A stretch of DNA of 64,000 nt, from NCBI RefSeq assembly GCF_016793595.1, contig NZ_JAEULY010000009.1:62001-126000 (forward strand), given 5' to 3'. This DNA comes from Phreatobacter sp. GTDB taxonomy: Bacteria > Pseudomonadota > Alphaproteobacteria > Rhizobiales > Phreatobacteraceae. Shown one piece after another: positions 1 through 9,975 of this stretch. Position 1 is the stretch's first letter. The number at the start of each line of letters is the position of its first letter. The position numbers and the translations under genes were made by a program. A model generated the notes under the pieces. It worked only from the letters and a program-made list of their open reading frames with translations. It did not search any database and was not told where the DNA came from.

Positions 1-303
1 GAACTTCGCCTTGTCGATGGTCATGAAGAAGACCAGTTTGCCGGTGCTGCCGGCCGAGACCAGCGCCATGACGCCACCGGTCTGGGCCATGCCCTCGATC
101 ATCAGCACGCCCGGCATGATCGGGTTGTTGGGGAAGTGCCCCATGAACTGCGGCTCGTTGGCCGTGACGTTCTTGATGCCGACGCCGAACTCGTCGCCGC
201 GCATGCGCACGACCTTGTCGATCAGCAGGAACGGGTAGCGGTGCGGCAGGGTCGCGAGCAGCTTCTGGATGCCCACGGTGTCGATGCTGGTCGTCTCGTC
301 CAT
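1..303 (-). CDS. fabZ: 3-hydroxyacyl-[acyl-carrier-protein] dehydratase FabZ (3' end outside window)
   Basis: FabZ dehydrates 3-hydroxyacyl-ACP in cytosolic fatty acid synthesis and competes with LpxA for the lipid A precursor. The first 101 codons are present, starting at ATG 303. The N-terminal part shows [13 protein letters not shown], then [13 protein letters not shown] with the catalytic His and the hot-dog helix start, then EGMAQTGG carrying the active-site Glu. The usual family length is about 150 residues, so roughly a third is missing beyond the left edge. It lies 89 bp downstream of lpxD, and this lpxD-fabZ order is standard for the alphaproteobacterial lipid A cluster, in which lpxA would be expected next. 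Confidence 0.95.
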   Translation of the reverse strand, partial: MDETTSIDTVGIQKLLATLPHRYPFLLIDKVVRMRGDEFGVGIKNVTANEPQFMGHFPNNPIMPGVLMIEGMAQTGGVMALVSAGSTGKLVFFMTIDKAKF

Positions 304-392
304 AATCCGCTGGTCTCCGCCCCTTTCCGACGCCTGGGTTCTGCCTAACCCTTTGCGGCGGCGGTGGCTACTGTCCGATTGCAGGTTGGGCG

Positions 393-1448
393 TCAGGCGC
401 TGTCCGGGCCGGCCGCCTTGCCGGCCCGCGCCAGCCGCTCGACGGCGGCAATCTCGCGGAACCAGTCGCGCACGGGCTTGGCGGGCCGGCCGCCCCAGCG
501 CGCCCCGTCCGGCACGTCATCCTTGACGATGGAGGTGGCGGCAATCTGCGCGCCATGGCCGACGGTGACGTGATTGTTGACGCCGACCTGCCCGCCGAGC
601 ATGACGAAATCGCCAAGCGTCGCCGAACCCGACAGACCGACCTGACTGACGATCAGGCAGTGCCGGCCGACAACGACGTTGTGGGCGACCTGCACGAGAT
701 TGTCGATCTTCGTGCCCTCGCCGATCACCGTGTCGCGGATATGGCCGCGATCGATGGTGCTGTTGGCACCGATTTCCACGTCGTCCTGGATGATGACGCG
801 GCCGATTTGGGGAATCTTGGCGTGTTTCGCCCTGCCCGGCTCGAAGCCGAAACCGTCCTGACCAACCCGCACGCCGGCATGAAGGATCACGCGATTGCCG
901 AGCAGCGCATGAGTCAACGAGGCGCCGGGACCAATCGCGCAGTCGCGCCCGATCCTGACGCCCGGGCCAATGGTCGAATTGGCAGCCAGCAGCGTACCGG
1001 AACCGATCTCCGCCCCCGGTCCCACCACGACGCCGGGATCGACGATCACGCCCGTCTCCAGGCGTGCCGACGGGTGAATGTTCGCGCCCGGTGAAATGCC
1101 GGTCGCGCCGAAAAGGCTCTGCGGGTGCAGCGCCTGAGGGAACAGCCGCCGGGACACCGAGACGAAGGCGGCATGGGGATGGCCGACGACGATGGCCGCC
1201 GTACCCTGCGGCACGAGGCCGGCATTGCGCGGTTGGACAAGGCAGGCGGCCGCGCGTGTTGCCGCGAGCTGGTCGGCATATTTGGCGTTGTCGAGAAAGG
1301 CGAGATCGCCGGGGCCAGCGTCAGCAAGGGCCGCGACGCCGCGAATCAGCCGGTCACCGCCCTCGCCCGCGAATTCCGCCTTCAGAAATGCAGCGACCGA
1401 GGCGACGGTCATCGCCTCGGTCGGATGGAAGAAAACTGGTTCAGCCAT
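393..1448 (-). CDS. lpxD: UDP-3-O-acylglucosamine N-acyltransferase LpxD
   Basis: LpxD adds the second hydroxyacyl chain from ACP to UDP-3-O-acylglucosamine in the third step of lipid A synthesis. The 351 residues comprise an N-terminal uridine-binding domain (about 1-110) and a left-handed beta-helix of hexapeptide repeats (about 115-290). The helix includes the catalytic His256 in QVAHNV. The C-terminal helical tail (about 315-351) matches the trimer-forming region of the family. Length is normal. The gene follows bamA with a 48-bp gap holding a stem-loop and precedes fabZ. No skp/ompH gene lies between bamA and lpxD, unlike in enterobacteria. Confidence 0.96.
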   Translation of the reverse strand: MAEPVFFHPTEAMTVASVAAFLKAEFAGEGGDRLIRGVAALADAGPGDLAFLDNAKYADQLAATRAAACLVQPRNAGLVPQGTAAIVVGHPHAAFVSVSRRLFPQALHPQSLFGATGISPGANIHPSARLETGVIVDPGVVVGPGAEIGSGTLLAANSTIGPGVRIGRDCAIGPGASLTHALLGNRVILHAGVRVGQDGFGFEPGRAKHAKIPQIGRVIIQDDVEIGANSTIDRGHIRDTVIGEGTKIDNLVQVAHNVVVGRHCLIVSQVGLSGSATLGDFVMLGGQVGVNNHVTVGHGAQIAATSIVKDDVPDGARWGGRPAKPVRDWFREIAAVERLARAGKAAGPDSA

Positions 1449-1460
1449 GTTCGTCCCGCA

Positions 1461-1497
1461 ACCGGAACGCCGCGCTTTCAGGCGCGGCGCGACCGGT
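1461..1497 (-). other. Stem-loop between bamA and lpxD
   Basis: Outer arms ACCGG/CCGGT and inner arms GCCGCGC/GCGCGGC enclose a six-base loop. The structure fills most of the gap between the bamA stop and the lpxD start. No T-run follows on the minus strand, so it is not a classical terminator. It may stabilise the bamA message or tune the downstream genes (inference). Confidence 0.5.
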
Positions 1498-4088
1498 TAG
1501 AAGCGCGTGCCGCCGGAGAAGCGGAATGCCTGCGTCTGGTCGCCGCGCGCCTTCGACAGCACGAAGGAATAGTCGAAGCGGATCGGGCCGAAGGGCGAGT
1601 TCCAGAGGAGGCCGACACCGACCGACGAGCGGATCTTGTGCGCGTCCGAGCCGTCGAGCACCACGGGAAGCGTGCCGCCGCCCGTATTGAAGCTGCGGAT
1701 CGAGTTGTAGCCCCAGACCGAACCCGCGTCGGCGTAGAGAGCGCCGCGCATGCCGAAATCCTTCGGCAGGAAGGTGAAGGGGAAAGTGACCTCGGCCGAA
1801 GCGCCCCAATAGGCCGTGCCGCCGATCGCGTCACCCGGGCGATTGATGCCTTGCATCAGCAGAAGATTGCGCACGGCATTATCGCGCGGTCCGATGCCGG
1901 CCGTCTGGAAGCCGCGAACGAGTTCCGGACCCATGAAGAACTGATCGATCGAGTCGAGTTGGCCGCCGCCGGTCTTCTGTCCGCCGATACCCAGGATGTG
2001 ACCGCCCTGGACGCGGAACATGGCGATCCAGTCGTTCGTCAGGTCGTGGTAGTAGCGGGCTTCACCGGTGGTGCGGATGTAGCGAGCATCGCCGCCGACG
2101 CCGGCGAAGTCCTGGCGTAGTTCGGCATAGAGACCCTGGCTCGGGTTCTGCGCCCGGTCGAGGTTCGAATACATCAGCGAGTAGCCGACCGAGGAGATGA
2201 AGCGCGTGCGGCCGTTGATGGCGCGCAGAGCGACCGAGGTCTCGCCATCGTCAAGACAGGTGTAAAGCGTACCCGTATTCGTCGTCGTCGGCATTCCGCT
2301 GGCATCGCGATACAGCGCGACGCCGCCCGCCATGCCAGTCGAACGCGGGTCTCCCGCCTCGAAATTATGGATATTGCCGCTACCGTCGGTAAACTGCAGC
2401 AGCGGCGCACCATAGGCCGAGCGGCAATTCGTCTGGTCGTCACGGATGGAGATCTTCTGCGCAACGGCGCTGTAGCGCAGCTGAACGCCGAAATTCTCGT
2501 TGAGCGGGATGCCGAGGCGCAGCGTACCGCCGTAGGAGGTCGAGGCGAACGGCTGATAGGACGACAGGTTCGAGTGCCTCCAGAACACGTCGAAACCACC
2601 GGCCAGCCGATAGTCCATCAGGAAGGGCTCGGTGAACGAGAAGTTCACGCCGCGCGTGCGCTGGCCGAACGTGCCGCCGAGGCGGACGAACTGGCCGCGG
2701 CCGAGGAAATTGCGCTCCTCGACAGAAGCTTCCGCGATGAAGCCGTCGGCGGTCGAATAGCCACCAGAGACCGAGAAGGCGCCGGTCGGTTGATCCTCGA
2801 CATCCACGTTGACGACGACGCGGTCGGCGGCCGAACCCGGCTCGGTGGTGATGCGGACGTTCTTGAAGAAGCCAAGGTTCTTCAGACGGCGCTCGGCGCG
2901 GTCAACAAGCACGCGGTTGTAGGCGTCGCCCTCCGCCATGTCGAACTCGCGGCGGATGACGCGGTCCTGGGTGCGGGTGTTGCCGCGCACGTTGATGCGC
3001 TCGACATAGACCCGCGGGCCTTCCTCGACCACGTAGACGAGGTTGACGGTCAGGGTCGACGGGTCGCGCTCGCCGCGCGGGCGAACAGTCGCGAAGGCAT
3101 AGCCGCGGCGGGCAACCGCCAGCGTGATGTCTTCGAGCGACTTGTCGACCAGTTCGACATTGTAGACGGAGCCCGAGGCGGTCTTGACCGCGCCGCGCAG
3201 GGTGGCGCCGTCAACGTCGCGAATATTGGACTGCACGTCCACCGCGCCGACACGGTACTGCGGGCCTTCCTCGACCTCGATCGTGACGGTGAAGCTGTTA
3301 GCGGCCTGATCGAAATCGGCACGTGCCGACAGGACGCGCATGTCGACATAGCCATTGCGGAGATAAAGGCGGCGGATCGCCTCCTGGTCCGCGTTCAGGC
3401 GGTCGGCATCATAGACGTCGTTGGACTTCAGCCAGGAGAACAGGCCTGTCTCGGCCGTCGTCATGACGTCCAGCAGACGCTGCCGGCCGAAGGCGTTGTT
3501 GCCGACGAAGTTGATGGCCCGGACACCGGCCTTCTTGCCCTCGTTGATCTCGAAAACGAGATCGATGCGCCCGTTCGGCTGCGTGATGGTCTTCGGCACG
3601 ATCTCGACGTCGTAGCGGCCTGTGCGGCGATACACGTCGTAGAGGCGCTGCGTGTCTGACTGGACCATCGGACGCGAGAACGTGCCGCGCGGTCGCGATT
3701 CGATCTCGTTCAGAAGCTGCTCGGTCTTCAGGCGGCGGTTGCCCTCGAAGACCACGCGGTTGATGACCTCATTCTCCGACACCGTGACCACGAGACGGCC
3801 GCTCTGGCGGCTGACGCGCACGTCGCGGAACAGGCCGGTGGCGTACATGGCCTTGATGGCCTCGTCGACACGGGCCGCCGACAAGGGCTCGCCCGGACCG
3901 GTCTGGAAGTAGGAGCGCACCGTATCAGCCTCGATGCGGCGGTTGCCCTGCACGACGATCGAGGAGGCAGACTGGGCCTGCGCGCCAGAAGAAAGGACGA
4001 TGCCAGTGGTGGCGGCAGTCGCCAGACCCACTGCGGTCATCGTTCCTGCGATCACGACCGTTCGGACCGTCCGAGCGAAAGAAGTCAT
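1497..4088 (-). CDS. bamA: Outer membrane protein assembly factor BamA
   Basis: BamA is the central barrel of the BAM complex, which folds beta-barrel proteins into the outer membrane. The 863-residue protein begins with a signal peptide (about 1-38, ending in SSGAQA) and continues with five POTRA repeats (about 43-440). The last half is the 16-stranded barrel and ends in a C-terminal aromatic (GGTRF), the usual beta signal. Length fits the alphaproteobacterial family. The gene lies between rseP and lpxD, as in most relatives. The 166-bp gap upstream could hold a promoter, but none was convincing. Confidence 0.97.
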   Translation of the reverse strand: MTSFARTVRTVVIAGTMTAVGLATAATTGIVLSSGAQAQSASSIVVQGNRRIEADTVRSYFQTGPGEPLSAARVDEAIKAMYATGLFRDVRVSRQSGRLVVTVSENEVINRVVFEGNRRLKTEQLLNEIESRPRGTFSRPMVQSDTQRLYDVYRRTGRYDVEIVPKTITQPNGRIDLVFEINEGKKAGVRAINFVGNNAFGRQRLLDVMTTAETGLFSWLKSNDVYDADRLNADQEAIRRLYLRNGYVDMRVLSARADFDQAANSFTVTIEVEEGPQYRVGAVDVQSNIRDVDGATLRGAVKTASGSVYNVELVDKSLEDITLAVARRGYAFATVRPRGERDPSTLTVNLVYVVEEGPRVYVERINVRGNTRTQDRVIRREFDMAEGDAYNRVLVDRAERRLKNLGFFKNVRITTEPGSAADRVVVNVDVEDQPTGAFSVSGGYSTADGFIAEASVEERNFLGRGQFVRLGGTFGQRTRGVNFSFTEPFLMDYRLAGGFDVFWRHSNLSSYQPFASTSYGGTLRLGIPLNENFGVQLRYSAVAQKISIRDDQTNCRSAYGAPLLQFTDGSGNIHNFEAGDPRSTGMAGGVALYRDASGMPTTTNTGTLYTCLDDGETSVALRAINGRTRFISSVGYSLMYSNLDRAQNPSQGLYAELRQDFAGVGGDARYIRTTGEARYYHDLTNDWIAMFRVQGGHILGIGGQKTGGGQLDSIDQFFMGPELVRGFQTAGIGPRDNAVRNLLLMQGINRPGDAIGGTAYWGASAEVTFPFTFLPKDFGMRGALYADAGSVWGYNSIRSFNTGGGTLPVVLDGSDAHKIRSSVGVGLLWNSPFGPIRFDYSFVLSKARGDQTQAFRFSGGTRF

Positions 4089-4254
4089 GAAGCACGCGCC
4101 TGTCTGTTCGGTATGTGGGTTCCGCGCGAACGCGGACCGCCCGTGGATTCCTCCCGGGCGAAACGCTTGTAGCCGGTTTCACCGGGAGTGCAAACGACGC
4201 CTCCCGCTGCCGGCCGGTTTTTGACGGGGCGTTGCCCCAGTGCCACGCGTACGA

Positions 4255-5589
4255 TCATCCGACGAGCCCCCGGATATCGTTCCACGTGGCGAAGATCATC
4301 AGCATCAGGACAAGCGCCAAACCGAAGCGGAAGGCCACTTCCTGCGCCTGTTCGCTCATCGGACGGCCGCGGATCGCCTCGATGGCGTAGAAGACCAGAT
4401 GGCCGCCGTCGAGCATCGGAATGGGGAACAGGTTGAGCAGTCCGATGGACACCGAGATAAGCGCGGCGAGGCTGAGAAGCGCAACGAATCCGATCTGCGC
4501 GGCCTCTCCCGATACCTGAGCGATTCTGATCGGGCCGCCGAGCTGATCGGCGCTCTGTGTGCCCATGATGACGCCGCCGAGATAGGCGAAGGTGCGGTCG
4601 ATGACGAACCAGGTCTCCTTCACCCCCATCCAGGTGGCGGTGAACGGGTCGTAGCGGCGGAACTGGGTGTCGCCCGGCTCGTTCGACTTGGATATGCCGA
4701 TCCGGCCGATGCGATGGGTCCCGCCGAAACGGTCCTTGAACTCGAAGATGGCAGGCGTGACCGCCAGGTCGACCTGCCGGCCATCCCGCTCCACCTTGAT
4801 GGCGAGAGACTGGCCGGCGCTTGCACCGACGATGCGCTGCATGTCGGAGAAGCTCTCGATCGCGCGGCCGTCAATACTCAGGACAAGATCGCCGGGCCGG
4901 AAGCCCGCCTGTTCGGCCACCGACGAGCGGAACCATGCGGGGTCGGCGGCCGACTGGACCTTCATCTGCTGCATGCCGCGCGCGAGAGCGAACTCGAGCG
5001 GCTGGCCGGATTTCGCCTCGATCGCGCGACGCACGTCGTCGAGGCTGGTCATCGGCTGGCCATCGACCGACAGAATGACGTCGTTGCGCCGGAAACCGCC
5101 CTCGTCAGTCTGCGCGGAGACCACCAGGTTCGACACGCGCGGCTGGAGGATCATCTTGCCTGACAGCATGAAGATGCCGGCGAAGATGACGATGGCGAGG
5201 ATGAAATTGGCGATCGGGCCGGCCGCGACGATGGCGGCCCGCTGACCGAGGGTCTTGTGGAAGAAGCTCTCGGAGCGCTCCGTCGCGGTCATTGCGGCGG
5301 CGGTCTCGAAATCAGGGGTAGAAGCGGCATCGGCATCGCCGAAGAATTTCACGTAACCGCCGAGCGGAATGGCGCAGAGTTTCCAGCGCGTGCCGTGACG
5401 GTCGTTGAAGCCGATGAGCTCGCGGCCGAACCCGATCGAGAACATCTCGACCCGCACGCCATTGCGGCGAGCGACCCAGAAATGCCCGAGCTCGTGGAAG
5501 AACACCACGATGGTCAGCACGAACAGGAACGGAATGATGGTCCAGACGAGTGTCTGGCCCCACCCGCCCAGAGCGGAAACGGCGTTCAT
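4255..5589 (-). CDS. rseP: RIP site-2 zinc metalloprotease RseP
   Basis: This inner-membrane intramembrane protease cleaves anti-sigma factors and signal-peptide remnants. With the start at ATG 5589 (MNAVSALGG) the protein has 444 residues. A longer reading would run into the end of dxr. The zinc motif HELGH lies in the first membrane segment (H32, E33, H36). Two PDZ domains follow (about 120-290), then the LNLFPIPMLDGG segment with the third zinc ligand Asp, and the last membrane helix. It sits between dxr and bamA, a conserved position that ties isoprenoid carrier synthesis to envelope assembly. Confidence 0.95.
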   Translation of the reverse strand: MNAVSALGGWGQTLVWTIIPFLFVLTIVVFFHELGHFWVARRNGVRVEMFSIGFGRELIGFNDRHGTRWKLCAIPLGGYVKFFGDADAASTPDFETAAAMTATERSESFFHKTLGQRAAIVAAGPIANFILAIVIFAGIFMLSGKMILQPRVSNLVVSAQTDEGGFRRNDVILSVDGQPMTSLDDVRRAIEAKSGQPLEFALARGMQQMKVQSAADPAWFRSSVAEQAGFRPGDLVLSIDGRAIESFSDMQRIVGASAGQSLAIKVERDGRQVDLAVTPAIFEFKDRFGGTHRIGRIGISKSNEPGDTQFRRYDPFTATWMGVKETWFVIDRTFAYLGGVIMGTQSADQLGGPIRIAQVSGEAAQIGFVALLSLAALISVSIGLLNLFPIPMLDGGHLVFYAIEAIRGRPMSEQAQEVAFRFGLALVLMLMIFATWNDIRGLVG

Positions 5590-5641
5590 ATCAATGTCCC
5601 TGGATATGAGACCGGCGCGCGGACTCATACCCTCCCACGGT

Positions 5642-6811
5642 TCAGGATGCCGGAGCCGGCGCGCGATGCATAGAGACCCGCGCGCGATCTCTCGCGGCAT
5701 GGTCAATCAACCATAAATCGTCCAATGTGGCCGGAGCGGGGCCGGACCCAAGGACCTCCAGCACTTCCCCAACCACGCGCGCGATGTCGCCGAAGCCGAT
5801 GCTCCGCGCGAGGAAGGCCTCGACGGCGACCTCGTTGGCCGCGTTGAGCACGGTTGGCGCCCTGCCGCCTGTCTGCATCGCCTCGATAGCCAGGCGCAAT
5901 GCCGGGAAGCGACCGAGGTCCGGCTCCTCGAAGGTCAGCTGGCCGATTTCGGCAAGGTTCAGTCGCCGCGACGGCCCGTCGATGCGCTCCGGCCAACCGA
6001 GGCAGTGGGCGATCGGCACGCGCATGTCGGCCGCGCCGAGCTGTGCGACAACGGAGCCGTCACGGTAACCGACCATGCCGTGGACGAGCTGCTGGGGATG
6101 GATGATGGCCTTCAGCCGATCCGGCGCGATATCGAAAAGATGATGCGCCTCGATGAGTTCCAGACCCTTGTTCATGAGACCGGCTGAATCGACGGTGATC
6201 TTCGCGCCCATGGCGTAGTTCGGATGCTTGAGCGCATCCTCGGGGACGGCCGCTGCGATCCGCGCCGCGTCCCAGGTGCGGAACGGCCCGCCCGAGGCGG
6301 TGATCCAGACGGTCTCGACATCCTCCATCCGCGAGCCCGCGAGCGCCTGGAAGACGGCATTGTGCTCGGAATCGACCGGCAGGACCGTGATGCCTCGCGC
6401 GCGCGCCGCCGCCATGACCATGGCGCCGGCTGCGGCAAGGCTTTCCTTGTTGGCGAGGGCGATCGCCGTGCCCTGCCCGATCGCCGCGAGCACCGGTTCC
6501 ACCCCCGCGGCTCCCGAGACCGCCGCAAGGACGAGGTCCGCCGGGCGGGCAGCCGCCTCGGACACCGCCGCGGGACCAGCGGCTACCTCAATGCCCGATC
6601 CGGCGAGGGCCGACTTCAGCGCAGGATAGGCCGCCGCGTCGGCGACCGCCGCGAAGCGGGCGCCGAAGGCGCGGGCGATCCGCGCAAGACCCGCAGCATC
6701 GCCATTGGCGGTCACCGCCTCGACTGCGAAGCGGTCGCGGTGCCGTCCGATCAGGTCGAGAGCACTGGATCCGACCGACCCGGTCGCGCCCAGCAGAATG
6801 ATCCGCTTCAT
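5642..6811 (-). CDS. dxr: 1-deoxy-D-xylulose 5-phosphate reductoisomerase
   Basis: Dxr converts DXP to 2-C-methyl-D-erythritol 4-phosphate, the committed step of the MEP isoprenoid pathway. The 389-residue protein has the NADPH-binding GATGSVGSS near the N-terminus, the metal-site motif DSEHNA and the substrate loop region MGAKITVDSAGLMNKG. Length is normal. It begins 4 bp after the cdsA stop and ends 52 bp before rseP, so it is part of the same minus-strand operon. It supplies precursors for the prenyl carrier made by the upstream uppS. Confidence 0.96.
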   Translation of the reverse strand: MKRIILLGATGSVGSSALDLIGRHRDRFAVEAVTANGDAAGLARIARAFGARFAAVADAAAYPALKSALAGSGIEVAAGPAAVSEAAARPADLVLAAVSGAAGVEPVLAAIGQGTAIALANKESLAAAGAMVMAAARARGITVLPVDSEHNAVFQALAGSRMEDVETVWITASGGPFRTWDAARIAAAVPEDALKHPNYAMGAKITVDSAGLMNKGLELIEAHHLFDIAPDRLKAIIHPQQLVHGMVGYRDGSVVAQLGAADMRVPIAHCLGWPERIDGPSRRLNLAEIGQLTFEEPDLGRFPALRLAIEAMQTGGRAPTVLNAANEVAVEAFLARSIGFGDIARVVGEVLEVLGSGPAPATLDDLWLIDHAARDRARVSMHRAPAPAS

Positions 6812-6815
6812 CGCT

Positions 6816-7664
6816 TCACCAGACCAGAAGGCCGGCGGCCGGCTGACCGAAGCCGCCGCGCGCGAGGCCGATCAGCGCCGCGAGGATCGCCGCGACGAGG
6901 AAACCGTCGAGCCGGTCCATCACGCCGCCATGACCTGGAATCAGGGTGCCAGCGTCCTTGGCGGAGAACCGCCGCTTGACGAAGGACTCGAACAGATCGC
7001 CGCCCTGGCTCGCCATCGCGAGAACCAGCGTGACCAGGGCAAGCGGGACGGTGAGCGGCAATCCCGCGACGCGCACCACGCCGAGCGCCAGCACGGTTCC
7101 GAGCAAGGCCCCGCCGATGAAGCCCGACCAGGTCTTCTTCGGCGACAGCTGCGGCCAGAGCTTCGGGCCGCCGATGGAGCGACCGGCGAAATAGGCCCCG
7201 ACATCGGTGCCCCAGACCAGCGCGAAAAGCCAGAGAATCGCGACGAAACCGAGCGCCGCATCGTCGCGCAGGATGACCGGCCCCGCGACCACCGCCGCGG
7301 CATAGGCGAGCCCGGCGATGGCCCAGCGGGAGCGACCGCGCGGCGACAGCGCCAGGGCGATGCCGGTGCCGACCCCGAGAGCGATCAGCGCGAAACCCGG
7401 ATTCCAGAAGAAGCGCAGCAGGACGACGGCCGCCGCGATCGAAACCGTCTCTCCGCCAAACAGGACGGGCGGTGCATCGGGAAGGATCAGCCGGTTCCAC
7501 TCCCACAGGACGACCGCGGCACCCGCGAGCCAGAACAGCGCGAAAAGCCAGCCGCCGAGCCAGGCGGTGCCGACGGCGACCGGGACAAGGACCAGCGCCG
7601 AGATGACGCGGCGCAGGAGATCGGGATCGGTGAATGCGCCGGCGGGCCTCTGGTCGGGGTCCAT
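6816..7664 (-). CDS. cdsA: Phosphatidate cytidylyltransferase CdsA
   Basis: CdsA makes CDP-diacylglycerol from phosphatidate and CTP in the inner membrane. The start ATG at 7664 (MDPDQRPAG) leaves a 5-bp gap to uppS, while a longer reading would overlap that gene. The 282-residue protein is polytopic, with about eight hydrophobic helices. It carries the family signature near its C-terminus: KKTWSGFIGG, then GHGGVMDRLDGF with the conserved acidic residues. It is co-oriented with uppS and dxr as usual. Confidence 0.95.
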   Translation of the reverse strand: MDPDQRPAGAFTDPDLLRRVISALVLVPVAVGTAWLGGWLFALFWLAGAAVVLWEWNRLILPDAPPVLFGGETVSIAAAVVLLRFFWNPGFALIALGVGTGIALALSPRGRSRWAIAGLAYAAAVVAGPVILRDDAALGFVAILWLFALVWGTDVGAYFAGRSIGGPKLWPQLSPKKTWSGFIGGALLGTVLALGVVRVAGLPLTVPLALVTLVLAMASQGGDLFESFVKRRFSAKDAGTLIPGHGGVMDRLDGFLVAAILAALIGLARGGFGQPAAGLLVW

Positions 7665-7669
7665 CGAAG

Positions 7670-8437
7670 TCACGCGCCCGTGGCGGAGGAAAGTCCGCCA
7701 TAGCGCCGCTCGCGGCGGCCATATTCGGCAAGCGCCTCCATGAGCGCCTCCCGGCCGTAGTCGGGCCAGAGGATCGGCTGGAAGACCAGTTCCGAATAGG
7801 CGGCCTGCCACATCATGAAGTTCGACAGCCGCATCTCGCCGGATGTCCGGATGATCAGGTCGGGGTCTGGAATGCCAGCCGTGGACAGCCCCGCCTCCAG
7901 CACCTCCGGCGTGATGGTGGCGGGATCGCGCCTGCCGGCGGCGACCTCCTCGGCCAACCGGCGGGCAGCGGCGGCGATCTCCTGCCGTGACCCGTAGTTG
8001 AAGGCGACGATCAGCGTCTGGCCGGTATTGGCGGCGGTCAGCGCCTCAGCCTCGGTGAGCAGCGCCCTGATGTCGGGCGCCAGATCGTCGCGCTCACCGG
8101 CGATCCTGACCCGCACCTTGGCCTCGTGCAGCTCGGCGAGGTCGTTGCGAATGAAGCGCTTGAGCAGGCCCATCAGCGCGGAAACCTCGGTCGGCGGACG
8201 CGACCAGTTCTCCGACGAGAACGAATAGACCGTGACGATCTCGATACCGATCTCGCGGGCCGCCTTCAGCGTGCGCCGCAAGGCCTCGACGCCTTTGCGA
8301 TGCCCCTCGACGCGCGGCAGACCGCGCTGCGTCGCCCAGCGGCCGTTGCCGTCCATGATGATGGCGACATGACGCGGCAGCGTGACCGGGCCTGAACCGC
8401 CCGTCACCACAGCATCCTGCAGGCTCGCCATCGTCAC
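7670..8437 (-). CDS. uppS: Undecaprenyl (isoprenyl) diphosphate synthase UppS
   Basis: This cis-prenyltransferase builds the C55 carrier used for peptidoglycan and the surface glycans encoded later in the window. It has 255 residues. The catalytic Asp29 lies in [10 protein letters not shown], and the C-terminal signature [11 protein letters not shown] followed by YSEL is intact. The N-terminus is about 15 residues longer than the shortest relatives, so the start could be slightly internal. It is 10 bp downstream of frr. Confidence 0.95.
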   Translation of the reverse strand: MTMASLQDAVVTGGSGPVTLPRHVAIIMDGNGRWATQRGLPRVEGHRKGVEALRRTLKAAREIGIEIVTVYSFSSENWSRPPTEVSALMGLLKRFIRNDLAELHEAKVRVRIAGERDDLAPDIRALLTEAEALTAANTGQTLIVAFNYGSRQEIAAAARRLAEEVAAGRRDPATITPEVLEAGLSTAGIPDPDLIIRTSGEMRLSNFMMWQAAYSELVFQPILWPDYGREALMEALAEYGRRERRYGGLSSATGA

Positions 8438-8447
8438 GGATATCGCC

Positions 8448-9014
8448 TCAGACGGTCATGATCTCCTTCTCCTTGTGAACAAGGAGCTGGTCGATCTCGG
8501 CAATGTGCTTGTCGGTTTCCTTCTGGACCTGATCGGCGGCGCGGGTGTGCTCGTCCTCGCTCATCGAATGGTCCTTTTCCTTCGTCTTGAGGATGTCGAG
8601 ACCATCGCGGCGCACGTGGCGGACGGCCACGCGCGCGCCCTCGGCATATTTGTGCGCGACCTTGACCATTTCCTTGCGGCGATCCTGGGTCAGTTCCGGA
8701 ATGCGCAGGCGGATCACCTGTCCTTCGGTCTGCGGATTGAGGCCGAGGCTCGATTCACGGATCGCCTTCTCCACCGACTGAACAGTCGAGCGATCCCAGA
8801 CCTGCACCGACAGGAGGCGCGGCTCGGGGACGCTGACGGTCGCCACCTGGTTGATGTGCATGTTCTGTCCATAGACCTCGATCGTAATGGGATCGAGAAG
8901 GTTCGGCGAGGCACGGCCGGTCCTGAGCGTGCCGAGTTCATGTTTGAACGAGCCGATGGCGCCCTGCATGCGGCGCTGGATATCGGCAATGTCGAAGGTC
9001 GGGGACGCGGCCAT
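8448..9014 (-). CDS. frr: Ribosome recycling factor
   Basis: RRF splits post-termination ribosomes together with EF-G. The 188-residue protein has the standard length. The [13 protein letters not shown] segment, the tRNA-mimic three-helix bundle and the C-terminal helix ending in [11 protein letters not shown] are all typical. It lies 59 bp after pyrH and 10 bp before uppS, the usual pyrH-frr-uppS arrangement. Confidence 0.97.
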   Translation of the reverse strand: MAASPTFDIADIQRRMQGAIGSFKHELGTLRTGRASPNLLDPITIEVYGQNMHINQVATVSVPEPRLLSVQVWDRSTVQSVEKAIRESSLGLNPQTEGQVIRLRIPELTQDRRKEMVKVAHKYAEGARVAVRHVRRDGLDILKTKEKDHSMSEDEHTRAADQVQKETDKHIAEIDQLLVHKEKEIMTV

Positions 9015-9073
9015 GGGGCAGCCTCTTCAGTCAGAATGCGGGCCGGACGGGCTCGCGAAACAATCGGCCGCGA

Positions 9074-9790
9074 TCAGGCGGTGACCACGGTGCAACGCCC
9101 CTCTCCGGCCAGAACGGAAGCCACGGCTCCCGGCGCGTCGAGGGAAAACACGATTATCGGAAGACGGTTCTCCCGGGCAAGCGCGAAGGCGGCGGTATCC
9201 ATGACCTTGAGGTCCTTCGCAATCGCTTCGTCGGCTGTCAGCCGGTCATAACGCAGGGCCTTGGGGTCCTTTTTGGGGTCAGCCGAATAGATTCCATCGA
9301 CATTGGTGCCTTTCAGGACAACCTCGCAACCAAGCTCCACCGCCCGCATCGTGGCGGTCGTGTCGGTTGTCAGAAGCGGCACCCCGATACCGCCGCCGAG
9401 CACGACGATCCTGCCGGCGGCGAGATGCGCCAGCGCGTGGCGGACCGTGTAGGTGTCGAGCGCCTCCGGCACCGGCTCGGCCGACAGGGCCACGGCAGGA
9501 TGTCCAAGAGCCTGGATCTGGCCGGCGAGGGCTATGGCATTCATCACGGTGGCGAGCCGTCCGATGGCGTCCGCATCGACGCGCGACAGGCCGATGCCGG
9601 AAATCTGCTTGCCACGAAAGATATTGCCGCCGCCGACGACGACGGCCAGTTGCGTGCCCGCCTTGGCGGCGGCGATCAGATCCTCGGCGACGGCACGGAC
9701 AGTCTTCGGATCGAAGCCGAAATCCTCAGCGCCAGCCAGCGCCTCGCCGGACACTTTCACCAGCGCCCGTCCGTAGCGTGGCCTTGCCAT
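9074..9790 (-). CDS. pyrH: Uridylate kinase PyrH
   Basis: PyrH phosphorylates UMP to UDP and belongs to the amino acid kinase fold rather than the P-loop UMP kinases. The start ATG 9790 gives MARPRYGRALVKVSGEALAG and 238 residues, the normal length. A longer reading would include low-complexity upstream sequence and reach toward the divergent SDR gene. GGGNIFRG and the KGTNVDGIY segment are present. In relatives tsf normally lies directly upstream, but here two plus-strand genes separate tsf from pyrH, so pyrH needs its own promoter in 9791-9975. Confidence 0.95.
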   Translation of the reverse strand: MARPRYGRALVKVSGEALAGAEDFGFDPKTVRAVAEDLIAAAKAGTQLAVVVGGGNIFRGKQISGIGLSRVDADAIGRLATVMNAIALAGQIQALGHPAVALSAEPVPEALDTYTVRHALAHLAAGRIVVLGGGIGVPLLTTDTTATMRAVELGCEVVLKGTNVDGIYSADPKKDPKALRYDRLTADEAIAKDLKVMDTAAFALARENRLPIIVFSLDAPGAVASVLAGEGRCTVVTA

Positions 9791-9975
9791 ACCGTTTCCC
9801 CGATTCGTCGCGCCCGATGCGGCTTTTCCGCCGGCCGGTTTAGCGCAATGGCGGCCCGGCGCAACCCGCGCCCATCCTCCGCATGCGGGAAAACCCGCCC
9901 CTCCTTGGCACCGTGCTGATACACGATGTAGCCTCACCGGCGCCGGTGGGCGGACCGGCATCCGGAGAGGCCATC

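Noticed and set aside
2367..3659. 430-codon plus-strand frame opposite bamA
   Set aside because: Antisense shadow of the POTRA coding region with no ribosome site or family features.
9885..9935. Sigma-54 or strong sigma-70 promoter upstream of the SDR
   Set aside because: TTGGCA is present but the spacing to a GC or TATAAT-like element does not fit either class.
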